Source: Rhizobiales bacterium CCH3-A5 (lineage in GTDB: Bacteria > Pseudomonadota > Alphaproteobacteria > Rhizobiales > Beijerinckiaceae). From it: 64,000 bases of DNA. The position numbers and the translations under genes are program-made. This document shows, piece after piece, positions 18,786 to 26,649 of the stretch (the stretch's first letter is position 1; every line of letters begins with the position of its first letter). The notes below the pieces were generated by a model that saw nothing but the letters and a program-made list of their open reading frames with translations, ran no database searches and was not told the origin of the DNA. Location of the stretch: NCBI GenBank assembly GCA_001556025.1, contig LSIB01000163.1, forward strand, positions 124,001 to 188,000, written 5' to 3'.

Positions 18786-18799
18786 CGAGGATAAGCGTG

Positions 18800-19570
18800 A
18801 TGTATCGACTCGAGGGACGGAAGGCGATCGTCACCGGCGCCGCGCACGGCATCGGCAAGGCGATCGCGGCGCGGCTGCTGGCGGAGGGTTGCGATGTCGG
18901 CATTCTCGACCTCGACCCGGAAGCGGCGCAGGCGACGGCCGCGACCCTGAGCCGGACCGGCGGCGTGGTCGCGACGGCGGGCGCGGACGTGTCTTCGGCC
19001 GAGCAGGTCGCGGCCGCCGTGGGTTCCTTGCGCGCGGCGCTCGGCCCCATCGACATCCTCGTCAACAATGCCGGCGCCCTGAAAGTCGGCAAGATGCTGG
19101 ACACCAGCGAGGCCGACTGGCGGATGCATTTCGCCGTCAATGTCGACGGCATGTTCCACATGATCCGCGCGATCGCCCCGGAGATGGTGACGCGGCGCAG
19201 AGGCGCGATTGTCAATATCGCGTCCTGGATGGGCAAGTCGGGCGTCGCCTCCTACGGCGCCTACTGCGCCTCTAAATTCGCGATCATCGGCGCAACCCAG
19301 TCGCTGGCCACCGAGCTCGGCGAATATGGGGTGCGGGTCAACGCGGTCGGCCCGGGCCTGATCGTCGACACCAAGATGCGCGACGAATCCGAGGTGAAGC
19401 GCAAGGCCGAGGGACTGCCCGACGCCTATGAGCGAGCGCAGGCGATTCCGCTGCGGCGTCCGGGCTTTCCCGACGACATCGCCAAGGCGGTCGCCTTCCT
19501 GGCGTCGGAGGAGGCGAGCTACATCACAGGCGAGACGATCAGCATCACAGGCGGCCTCTGGAACGACTGA
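18800..19570 (+). CDS. SDR family NAD(P)-dependent oxidoreductase (second)
   Basis: 256 residues, classical SDR with TGAAHGIG, NNAG, and Y-C-A-S-K. An Asp at the end of beta-2 (GILDLD) again favours NAD. The ATG at 18800 sits 9 bp after GAGG; a GTG three bases upstream is possible. It is only moderately similar to the preceding SDR, so this looks like two distinct steps rather than a recent duplication. Confidence 0.92.
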   Translation: MYRLEGRKAIVTGAAHGIGKAIAARLLAEGCDVGILDLDPEAAQATAATLSRTGGVVATAGADVSSAEQVAAAVGSLRAALGPIDILVNNAGALKVGKMLDTSEADWRMHFAVNVDGMFHMIRAIAPEMVTRRRGAIVNIASWMGKSGVASYGAYCASKFAIIGATQSLATELGEYGVRVNAVGPGLIVDTKMRDESEVKRKAEGLPDAYERAQAIPLRRPGFPDDIAKAVAFLASEEASYITGETISITGGLWND

Positions 19571-19597
19571 GGCCCGCCAGACCGACAGGAAGAGCTC

Positions 19598-20560
19598 ATG
19601 CCGCGCTTCAAGGATTTTCGGCCCGCCGGCGTCATTCCGGCGACCCTGCTCGCGCTCAATGAGGATATGAGCATCGACGAGGCCGCGACCCGCAGGCATC
19701 TGCGCGATTGCGCGCTGGTCGAGGGCGTGTCGGCCGTGACGGTCAACGGCCACGCCTCGGAGGTCCATGCCTGCTCCTTCGACGAGCAGAGGCGGATTCT
19801 CTCAGCCTCGCTGGCAGAGGTCGGCGACGCGGTGCCGGTGATCAGCGGCGTCTATGCCGACGGCTCGCTGGAGGCGGCGCGGATCGCGGCGATGGCGGCG
19901 CAGGAAGGCGCGTCGGCGCTGCTGGTGTTCCCGCCCAACAGCATGGCGATGGGCGGGCATCTGCGTCCCGACATGGCGATCGAGCACTATCGCCGCATCG
20001 CCGACGCCACCGACCTGCCGATCATCGCCTTCCAGTATCCGATGGCGAGCCATCTCGGCTACACGTTCGAGACGCTGCTGGCCCTGTTCGACGCCGTGCC
20101 GACGATCGCCGCGATCAAGGACTGGTCGAACGATGCGATGCTGCATGAGAAGCATATCCGCACCTTCCAGAGCCTGCCCCGGCCGGTGAACGTGCTGACC
20201 ACGCATTCCTCCTGGCTGATGGCCTCGCTGACATTGGGCTGCAACGGCCTGCTCTCCGGCTCCGGCAGCGTCGTCGCCGATTTGCAGGTCGCGCTGTTCC
20301 GCGCCGTGCAGGCCGGCGACCTGAAGGCGGCGCAGGCCGTCAACGACCGCATCCATCCGCTCGCCGAGGCCTTCTACGCACCGCCCTTCCTCGACATGCA
20401 CAACCGCATGAAGGAGGCGCTGGTGCTGCTCGGCCGGCTCGACCGGGCCGTGGTGCGCCCGCCGCTGATGAAGATTTCCGAAGCCGAAATCGCGCGGCTC
20501 AGGCGCGCGCTCGGCGAGGCAGGCATTGCGCGCGAGGGCGCGCTGCCGCTGGCGGCCTGA
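19598..20560 (+). CDS. Dihydrodipicolinate synthase family protein (DapA/NanA-type lyase)
   Basis: 320 residues, TIM-barrel class I aldolase family. The Schiff-base lysine is in A-A-I-K-D-W-S (about residue 173) and the tyrosine equivalent is in A-F-Q-Y-P-M (about residue 147). The GxxGxxS/T pyruvate-carboxylate loop common in DapA is replaced by VNGHASE, so the substrate probably differs from that of DapA. In this TRAP/SDR cluster it probably cleaves or dehydrates a 2-keto-3-deoxy sugar acid or related compound. Confidence 0.88.
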   Translation: MPRFKDFRPAGVIPATLLALNEDMSIDEAATRRHLRDCALVEGVSAVTVNGHASEVHACSFDEQRRILSASLAEVGDAVPVISGVYADGSLEAARIAAMAAQEGASALLVFPPNSMAMGGHLRPDMAIEHYRRIADATDLPIIAFQYPMASHLGYTFETLLALFDAVPTIAAIKDWSNDAMLHEKHIRTFQSLPRPVNVLTTHSSWLMASLTLGCNGLLSGSGSVVADLQVALFRAVQAGDLKAAQAVNDRIHPLAEAFYAPPFLDMHNRMKEALVLLGRLDRAVVRPPLMKISEAEIARLRRALGEAGIAREGALPLAA

Positions 20561-20604
20561 GCCCGCCCCATGCCCAAGATCACCCCACGCTGAAGGACAC
20601 GACC

Positions 20605-20994
20605 ATGTCATTGCTCGACCACACCTCCATGACGCTCGACAAATGGCGCGACGGCGTGATGACCCAGATGCGCGCCTCGGCCACCGTTGGCGCCCGCCAG
20701 CTCTGCATCTTCGACCAGTATTGCGAGCCGGGCCTGGGCGCGCCGATGCATCTGCATGCGGTCGAGGAGGTGCTGGAGGTGTTTTCCGGCACGGCCGAGA
20801 TCACGCTCGGCAAGGAGGTCATGGTCGTCACCGCCAATCAGTCGGTGCTGATCCCTGCCGGCTGGCGTCACGGCTTCAAGAACATCGGCACTGACACGCT
20901 GCATGTCCGCGCGACGCTGGCGGCCGCGATCTTCGAGGCGTCCTATGACGACCGGAACGAGTTGTCGCGGAGATACGTGCCGGAGCAGCCCTGA
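20605..20994 (+). CDS. Cupin domain-containing protein
   Basis: 129 residues, single cupin barrel with both metal motifs: P-M-H-L-H-A-V-E-E (His-His-Glu) and P-A-G-W-R-H-G-F (His). It is the last gene of the TRAP/SDR/aldolase cluster, 44 bp after the aldolase. It may act as an isomerase or epimerase or as a ligand sensor for the pathway; the reaction cannot be told from sequence. Confidence 0.85.
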   Translation: MSLLDHTSMTLDKWRDGVMTQMRASATVGARQLCIFDQYCEPGLGAPMHLHAVEEVLEVFSGTAEITLGKEVMVVTANQSVLIPAGWRHGFKNIGTDTLHVRATLAAAIFEASYDDRNELSRRYVPEQP

Positions 20995-21001
20995 GCCGGA
21001 A

Positions 21002-21029
21002 ACGCAAAAAGCGCCGGGAAACCCGACGC
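21002..21029 (-). terminator. Terminator of tRNA-Gly
   Basis: Read on the minus strand: GCGTCGGG - TTT - CCCGGCGC (one G-U pair) followed by TTTTTGC. It lies 29 bp after the tRNA 3' end; on the plus strand it may also limit cupin transcripts. Confidence 0.8.
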
Positions 21030-21057
21030 TCGCGAACGTTCTGGCGATGTGATGTCC

Positions 21058-21132
21058 TGGAGCGGGAGAAGGGATTCGAACCCTCGACCCCAACCTTGGC
21101 AAGGTTGTGCTCTACCCCTGAGCTACTCCCGC
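21058..21132 (-). tRNA. tRNA-Gly(GCC)
   Basis: 75-nt cloverleaf on the minus strand with encoded CCA: acceptor GCGGGAG / CTCCCGC, D-arm GCTC/GAGC, anticodon stem CAACC / GGTTG with anticodon GCC, T-arm GAGGG-TTCGAAT-CCCTT. All stems pair. Confidence 0.97.
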
Positions 21133-21172
21133 ATCAGGACATGTCGCAGCCGTTTTCCGACGCGAGGCCGGC

Positions 21173-21201
21173 TTATTGCCCCAAAGCCGAGGGCAGTGCA
21201 A
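21173..21201 (-). promoter_or_regulatory. Promoter of tRNA-Gly
   Basis: On the minus strand TTGCAC (21201-21196), 17-bp spacer, CAATAA (21178-21173). The predicted start point is about 34 bp before the mature tRNA. Confidence 0.6.
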
Positions 21202-21295
21202 GCGCCTTGTTGAATTCGGCGCATTGAAATTGTTATGCGGCGCAGGCAAGCCCGTTCCTCACGATCGACCAGACGCCGGACGACGCCAGACGACC

Positions 21296-21820
21296 ATGAC
21301 TGCACCGATGACGCCCGACGAACTCTGCGCCCATCTCGCCGCGCAGGGGCTGCCCTTCCACCGCATCGACCACGACGCCGTCTTTACCGTCGCCGAATCG
21401 GGTCGGCATCGCGAGGGCATGGTCGGTCTGCATACGAAAAATCTGTTCCTAAAGGACAAGAAGAGCCGGCTGTTTCTGGTCTCGGCCCGCGAGAACGCCC
21501 GCATCGACCTGAAGCGCCTGCATGAGACGCTTGGCGCAAGCGGCCGGCTCTCCTTCTGTTCGGCCGAAGCGCTGATGGAGCATCTCGGCGTCACGCCGGG
21601 CTCGGTCACGGCGTTTGCGGTGATCAACGATCGCGCCGGCGCAGTCACCATGGTGCTCGACCGCAACCTCACGATTGGCGAGCCTGTGAACTTCCATCCG
21701 CTGATCAACACGGCGACCCTGCGCATCGCGCGCGACGACATGCTGGCCTTCCTGCGCGGGACCGGCCATGAGCCGTTGATCGTCGATTTGCCGACGCCGC
21801 CCGATGGACAGAACGGCTGA
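21296..21820 (+). CDS. YbaK/ProX-family aminoacyl-tRNA deacylase (ProXp-ala/PrdX-like)
   Basis: 174 residues. The YbaK/prolyl-tRNA-synthetase-associated editing domain shows GLHTKNLFLKDKK (catalytic-Lys region), the LSFCSAEALMEHLG segment, and G-S-V-T-A-F-A-V-I-N-D. Members hydrolyse mischarged tRNA-Pro (for example alanyl-tRNA-Pro) in trans. The start ATG at 21296 is followed by a second ATG at codon 5; either is possible. It is not in an obvious operon. Confidence 0.88.
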   Translation: MTAPMTPDELCAHLAAQGLPFHRIDHDAVFTVAESGRHREGMVGLHTKNLFLKDKKSRLFLVSARENARIDLKRLHETLGASGRLSFCSAEALMEHLGVTPGSVTAFAVINDRAGAVTMVLDRNLTIGEPVNFHPLINTATLRIARDDMLAFLRGTGHEPLIVDLPTPPDGQNG

Positions 21821-21890
21821 TCCTCCCCATCTAGGAGAGGGTTGAGCCCATGACCGCCGACCACCGATCTGATTGCGACGAGGACCATCC

Positions 21891-22790
21891 ATGCTGGGCA
21901 CAGACGCCGTGGCCGACCAGGCCGGCCTGATCAAGGACACGACCACTCAAGGCTTCCGGCAGGATGTCGTCACCGAGTCGATGACGCAGCCCGTGCTGGT
22001 CGATTTCTGGGCGCCGTGGTGCGGCCCGTGCAAGCAGCTCACGCCCGTGATCGAGAAGGTGGTCAAGGACTCCAGGGGCAAGGTCAAGCTCGTCAAGATG
22101 AACATCGACGAGCACCCGCAGATCCCCGGCCAGCTCGGCATCCAGTCGATCCCTGCCGTAATCGCCTTCAGGCAGGGCCAGCCGATCGACGGCTTCATGG
22201 GCGCGCTGCCCGAAAGCCAGGTCAAGGCCTTCGTCGAGAAGCTGGTCGGCCCGGTCGGCCCCGGCCCGAGCGCGGAGATGGTGGCGGCGGCCGAAGCCGC
22301 GGCCGAGGCCGGCGATGCGGCCGGCGCAAGCGAGCTCTTCGCCGGCGTGCTGGAGCTGGAGCCGGAGAACCTCGCCGCCATTGCCGGCCTCGCCCGCCTT
22401 CATCTCGACATGGGCGATCTTGACGGGGCCAAGGGCATTCTCGGCATGACGCCGCAGGCCAAAGCCGCCGATCCGGCGATCGCGGCTGTCCGCGCCGCGA
22501 TCGAGCTCGCCGAGCAAGCCGCCGATCTCGGCGACACCGCCGAGCTGGAGGCCAGGGTCGCGGCGAACCCGAAGGACCACCAGTCGCGCTTCGATCTGGC
22601 GGTGGCGCTCAATGCCCGCGACCGGCGCGAGGAGGCGGTCGACCACCTGATCGCCATCATCCGGGCCGACCGGGCCTGGAACGACGACGGCGCGCGCAAG
22701 CAGTTGCTGCAGTTCTTCGAGGCCTGGGGACCGATGGACGAGCACAGTATGGCGGGCCGGCGCAAGCTCTCGACTCTACTCTTCTCGTAA
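21891..22790 (+). CDS. cnoX: Thioredoxin-TPR co-chaperone (CnoX/YbbN family)
   Basis: 299 residues. The N-terminal thioredoxin domain (about 15-120) has the intact active site W-A-P-W-C-G-P-C-K and the cis-Pro region S-I-P-A-V. The C-terminal TPR-like helical part (about 125-295) is the family's tetratricopeptide region. CnoX proteins bind unfolded, oxidised clients and hand them to GroEL. Unlike E. coli CnoX, which has SQHC, this one keeps CGPC and should be redox-active, as in Caulobacter. It is 20 bp upstream of the Lon-substrate-domain gene. Confidence 0.88.
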   Translation: MLGTDAVADQAGLIKDTTTQGFRQDVVTESMTQPVLVDFWAPWCGPCKQLTPVIEKVVKDSRGKVKLVKMNIDEHPQIPGQLGIQSIPAVIAFRQGQPIDGFMGALPESQVKAFVEKLVGPVGPGPSAEMVAAAEAAAEAGDAAGASELFAGVLELEPENLAAIAGLARLHLDMGDLDGAKGILGMTPQAKAADPAIAAVRAAIELAEQAADLGDTAELEARVAANPKDHQSRFDLAVALNARDRREEAVDHLIAIIRADRAWNDDGARKQLLQFFEAWGPMDEHSMAGRRKLSTLLFS

Positions 22791-22810
22791 AGCCGAAGGA
22801 AGCACCGCTC

Positions 22811-23482
22811 ATGGGCATGAACGCCGTCTACAACGGAGCCGAGGATTGCCCCCTGGTGATCCCGGTCTTCCCGCTGACCGGCGCCCTGCTCCTGCCGCGC
22901 GGACAGATGCCGCTCAACATCTTCGAGCCGCGCTATCTCGCCATGATCGACGACGCGATCCGCAGCCACCGTATTGTCGGCATCATCCAGCCCGAGCCCG
23001 AGAGCGGCCGCCAGTCGAGCGCGCCGCCTCTGCTGCATGTCGGCTGCATCGGGCGCATCACCCAGTTCGCCGAGACCGGCGACGACCGCTACATCCTGAC
23101 GCTGACCGGCATCAGCCGCTTCCGGCTCGTCGAGGAACTTTCGGTGACGACGCCCTATCGACAGGCCCGCGTCTCATATGAGGATTTCGCGATCGACTTT
23201 ACCGCCCGCGCCGGCGAGGACGAGGTCGATCGCAACGGCCTGCTCAAGGCGCTGCGCGCCTTCGCCAAGGCCAACGACCTGAAGATCGACTGGAAGGGCG
23301 TCAACGAGGCCCCCAACGAGGCGCTGGTCAACGCGCTGGCGATGATGTGCCCCTTCGGCCCGCGCGAAAAGCAGGCGCTGCTGGAGGCCCCAGACCTGCG
23401 GCACCGGGCCGAGGTGCTTGTCGCGATCACCGAGATCGAGCTGGCGCGCGGCGGCGGCGACCCCGAGACGACGCTGCAGTGA
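22811..23482 (+). CDS. LON peptidase substrate-binding domain protein
   Basis: 223 residues, N-terminal-domain-of-Lon type (PUA-like): IPVFPLTGALLLPRGQMPLNIFEPRY is the conserved opening, followed by GCIGRI and a helical tail. It lacks the AAA+ and protease domains, as expected for this stand-alone family. Its role may be substrate adaptor or protein-folding accessory. It sits in an operon with the thioredoxin-TPR gene (20 bp gap), and its stop overlaps the GTG start of the MFS gene. Confidence 0.92.
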   Translation: MGMNAVYNGAEDCPLVIPVFPLTGALLLPRGQMPLNIFEPRYLAMIDDAIRSHRIVGIIQPEPESGRQSSAPPLLHVGCIGRITQFAETGDDRYILTLTGISRFRLVEELSVTTPYRQARVSYEDFAIDFTARAGEDEVDRNGLLKALRAFAKANDLKIDWKGVNEAPNEALVNALAMMCPFGPREKQALLEAPDLRHRAEVLVAITEIELARGGGDPETTLQ

Positions 23483-24864
23483 GCGCGCCGGCCAGCGCTC
23501 CCGCCAGGTATCCGCCGCGGCGCGCCGTCACGGCCTGGCTGTTGTTCGACTGGTCGGCGCAGCCCTTCTTCACGCTGATCACCACCTTCGTCTTCGCGCC
23601 CTTCTTCGCCTCGGCGCTCGCGGCCGACCCGGCCTCGGGGCAAGCGATGTGGGGCTACGCCACCGGTTTCGCCGGCCTGTGCATCGCGCTGCTCTCGCCG
23701 GTGCTGGGCGGCGTCGCCGACAGGACAGGCCCCCGCAAGCCATGGATCGCGGTGTTCGGCGCACTGCTGGTTGCGGGCTCGGGCGCGCTCTGGTTCGCCG
23801 TTCCGGGCTCGCCTTATGCCGTGCCGATCGCGCTGACGGGCTTCGTCGTCGCCACCATCGGCGCCGAGTTCGCCACCACCTTCAACAATGCCATGATGAC
23901 GCGACTCGTGCCGCCTGAACGGCTGGGCTGGCTTTCGGGCACGGGCTGGGCGATCGGCTATCTTGGCGGGCTGTTCTCGCTGGCGATCACGCTGGCGCTG
24001 CTGGCCGCCGACCCGACCACCGGCAAGACGCTCGCGGGCCTGACGCCGATCCTCGGGCTCGATGCAGCCGCCCGCGAGGGCGACCGCTTTTCCGGCCCGC
24101 TGACGGCGCTCTGGTTCATTGTTTTCGTCACGCCGATGTTTCTCCTGACGCCGGATGCGCCCCGCACCGGCATGGGGCTGGCGCAGGCCGCAGGCGGCGG
24201 CTGGACGCGGCTCAAGGCGACGCTGGCGGAGCTGCCGCGGCTGGGCTCGCTCGGCCGCTTCCTGCTCGCCAACATGGTCTATCAGGACGCGCTGGTGGCG
24301 CTGTTCGCCTTCGGGGGCATCTATGGTGCCGGCGTCTTCGGCTGGCAGACCATCGAGCTGGGCGTCTTCGGCATCCTGCTGACCGTCACCGGCACGCTCG
24401 GGGCGTGGCTCGGCGGAAAACTCGACGACCGCATCGGCGGCAAGCCGGTGGTGCTGGGCGCGATAGGCTGCCTGCTGCTGGCCTGCCTCGGCATCCTGTC
24501 GCTGGGGCGCGAGACCGTGTTCTTTGTGATCTCCGCCGCGCCGGCGACGCCGGGTGACGGGCTCTTCGCTTCGGCTCCGGAGCGGGTCTATCTCGCGCTC
24601 GGGCTGCTGATCGGCCTCGTCGCCGGTCCCCTGCAGGCCTCCTCGCGCAGCCTGATGGCGAGGCTCGCGCCCGAGGGCCGCACGGCCGAGTTCTTCGGTT
24701 TGTTCGCGCTGTCGGGAAAGGTCACGTCCTTCATGGGGCCAACGCTGGTGGCGCTGGCGACGACGATATTCGCGAGCCAGCGCGCGGGCCTCGCCGTGCT
24801 GGTGGTGTTCTTTCTGGTGGGCGGGGTGCTGCTGGCCGGCGTACGGGTCCAGCGGGCGAAGTAA
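23479..24864 (+). CDS. MFS transporter (UMF1 family)
   Basis: 461 residues with about 12 hydrophobic segments. The N terminus AWLLFDWSAQPFFTLI is the UMF1-type opening (related to autophagy protein Atg22). MFS motif A-like GGVADRTGPRKPW follows TM2. The substrate is unknown. The GTG start at 23479 overlaps the preceding TGA (GTGA); the upstream 44 codons in frame are Arg-rich and are shadow of the previous gene. Confidence 0.88.
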   Translation: MSAPASAPARYPPRRAVTAWLLFDWSAQPFFTLITTFVFAPFFASALAADPASGQAMWGYATGFAGLCIALLSPVLGGVADRTGPRKPWIAVFGALLVAGSGALWFAVPGSPYAVPIALTGFVVATIGAEFATTFNNAMMTRLVPPERLGWLSGTGWAIGYLGGLFSLAITLALLAADPTTGKTLAGLTPILGLDAAAREGDRFSGPLTALWFIVFVTPMFLLTPDAPRTGMGLAQAAGGGWTRLKATLAELPRLGSLGRFLLANMVYQDALVALFAFGGIYGAGVFGWQTIELGVFGILLTVTGTLGAWLGGKLDDRIGGKPVVLGAIGCLLLACLGILSLGRETVFFVISAAPATPGDGLFASAPERVYLALGLLIGLVAGPLQASSRSLMARLAPEGRTAEFFGLFALSGKVTSFMGPTLVALATTIFASQRAGLAVLVVFFLVGGVLLAGVRVQRAK

Positions 24865-24869
24865 CGCCT

Positions 24870-24910
24870 GTCATTCCGGGGCGGCCCAAAGGGCCGGACC
24901 CGGAATGACA
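24870..24910. repeat. Palindromic repeat between convergent genes
   Basis: GTCATTCCGGG...CCCGGAATGAC with an inner GCGGCCC/GGGCCGG pairing. It lies between the MFS gene and hss, which converge, and could act as a bidirectional terminator. The outer arm resembles that of the element at 59344-59454. Confidence 0.7.
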
Positions 24911-24914
24911 CAGG

Positions 24915-26351
24915 TTATCGCACCAGAATATTCCGGAACTGCCAGGGATCGCTCTCGTCGATGTCCTCGGGGAAGAAGCCCGGGCGGCCGTCCAGCGGCG
25001 TCCAATCCGTGTAGTGCCCGGTCACCGGCCCGAGATAGGGCAGTTGCACCTCCAGGCAGCGGCGGAAATCCATCTCGTCGGCCTCGACGATGCCGGCATT
25101 GGGATTCTCCAGCGCCCAGACCATGCCGGCGAGCACGGCCGAGGTGACCTGCATGCCGGTCGCGTTCTGATAGGGCGCGATCCGGCGTGTCTCCTCGACC
25201 GAGAGCTGCGAGCCGTACCAGTAGGCGCCGCGTTTGTGCCCGTAGAGCAGCACGCCAAGTTCGTCGATGCCGTCGACGATCTCATTCTCCTCGAGGATGT
25301 GGTGCTCCTCCTGCACACGGCCGGCCTGCCCGAACATCTCGTGCAGCGAGAGCACGGCGTCGTTGGCCGGGTGGTAGGCGTAGTGGCAGGTCGGCCGGTA
25401 GACCGGCTTGCCGGTCTCGTCGCGCACGGTGAAGTAATCCGCGATTGAGATCGACTCGTTATGCGTCACGAGGAAGCCGTATTGCGGGCCCGGCGTCGGG
25501 CACCACGACCTGACGCGTGTGTTCGCGCCGGGCTGGAGCAGATAGATCGCGGCCTGGCAGCCGGCCTCATGGGTGCGGCCGTTCTCCGGCATCCAGGTTT
25601 CGTGCGTGCCCCAGCCGAGTTCGGCCGGCTGCATGCCCTCGGAGACGAAACCCTCGACCGACCAGGTGTTGACGAACACGCCCGGCGGCTTGGGCTGGCG
25701 CGCCCGCTGCGTATCGCGCTCGGCGATGTGGACGCCCTTCACGCCGAGTTCTTGCGCCAGCGCGCCCCATTCCGCCCGCGTCTTGGGCTCGGGCGCCTGC
25801 AGGCCGAGATCGGCGGCAAGATTGAGCAGGCCCTGCTTGACGAACCAGGAGACCATGCCGGGATTGGCCCCGCAGCAGGAGACGGCCGTGGTCGTGCCGG
25901 CCGGGCGCGCGTGCTTGGCCGCGATGGTCGCCTCGCGCAGCGCATAATTCGAGCGCGCCGCCGGGCCCTTGCTCGCGTCGAAATAGAAGCCGACCCAGGG
26001 CTCGTTGACGGTGTCGATATAGAGGGCGCCCAGTTCCGAGCAGAACTGCATGATGTCGAGCGAGGAGGTGTCGACGGATAGATTGACGCAGAAGCCCTGA
26101 CCGCCGCCCTCGGTCAGCAGCGGCTCCAGCATCTCGCGGTAGTTCTCGCGCGTGACCGCCTGCTGGATGAAGCGGATGCCGCGCTCGTCGAGCAGGGCCC
26201 GGTCGGCATCGTCGGGATCGATCACCACAAAGCGGGAGCGGTCGTACTCGAAATGCCGCTCGATCAGCGGCAGCGTGCCACGGCCGATCGATCCGAAGCC
26301 GATCATCACGATGGGGCCGGTGATCGTTGCATAGACGGGCCAGGTGGTCAT
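24915..26351 (-). CDS. hss: Homospermidine synthase
   Basis: 478 residues, the length of the bacterial NAD-dependent homospermidine synthase. The N-terminal Rossmann part has IVMIGFGSIGRGTLPLI, and the body has NLSVDTSSLDIM, YIDTVNEPW and the CCGANPGMVSWF segment. It makes sym-homospermidine from putrescine, a polyamine typical of Rhizobiales. I place the start at the ATG at 26351 (MTTWPVYATITGP), which fits the family; the open frame continues 24 codons upstream without similarity. It is monocistronic and convergent with the MFS gene. Confidence 0.95.
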   Translation of the reverse strand: MTTWPVYATITGPIVMIGFGSIGRGTLPLIERHFEYDRSRFVVIDPDDADRALLDERGIRFIQQAVTRENYREMLEPLLTEGGGQGFCVNLSVDTSSLDIMQFCSELGALYIDTVNEPWVGFYFDASKGPAARSNYALREATIAAKHARPAGTTTAVSCCGANPGMVSWFVKQGLLNLAADLGLQAPEPKTRAEWGALAQELGVKGVHIAERDTQRARQPKPPGVFVNTWSVEGFVSEGMQPAELGWGTHETWMPENGRTHEAGCQAAIYLLQPGANTRVRSWCPTPGPQYGFLVTHNESISIADYFTVRDETGKPVYRPTCHYAYHPANDAVLSLHEMFGQAGRVQEEHHILEENEIVDGIDELGVLLYGHKRGAYWYGSQLSVEETRRIAPYQNATGMQVTSAVLAGMVWALENPNAGIVEADEMDFRRCLEVQLPYLGPVTGHYTDWTPLDGRPGFFPEDIDESDPWQFRNILVR

Positions 26352-26576
26352 CGGCAGGCGTCCTTCAGCGAGGCGTTGAACAGGGTATGCGCGGCTCCTA
26401 TGGCCGGAACGGCGACGCGTCAATGATCGCGGCCGCCTGTGTCATCCGCATAACGGATCGTTAGCCGGGCATCGGGCGGCGTCTCCCGCCAGGCCTGCCT
26501 GCGCCGTCGCCCGACTGTCGCGGCCGGGATGAAAAAATGTCCGAATACTTAACAGATCAGGGTTTTGACGCCCGCT

Positions 26577-26593
26577 GTGACGCTCCGCGTCAC
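26577..26593. promoter_or_regulatory. Perfect inverted repeat upstream of the giant gene
   Basis: GTGACGC - TCC - GCGTCAC, 7-bp arms and 3-bp spacer, 56 bp before the ATG at 26650. Position and symmetry suit an operator or a 5'-UTR hairpin. The ATG itself is preceded by CCCGGAGTCCGCC. Confidence 0.45.
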
Positions 26594-26649
26594 GTCGGAT
26601 TGACCCTTGATCGTCGTCACTGCCGGGATCGAACATCCCGGAGTCCGCC

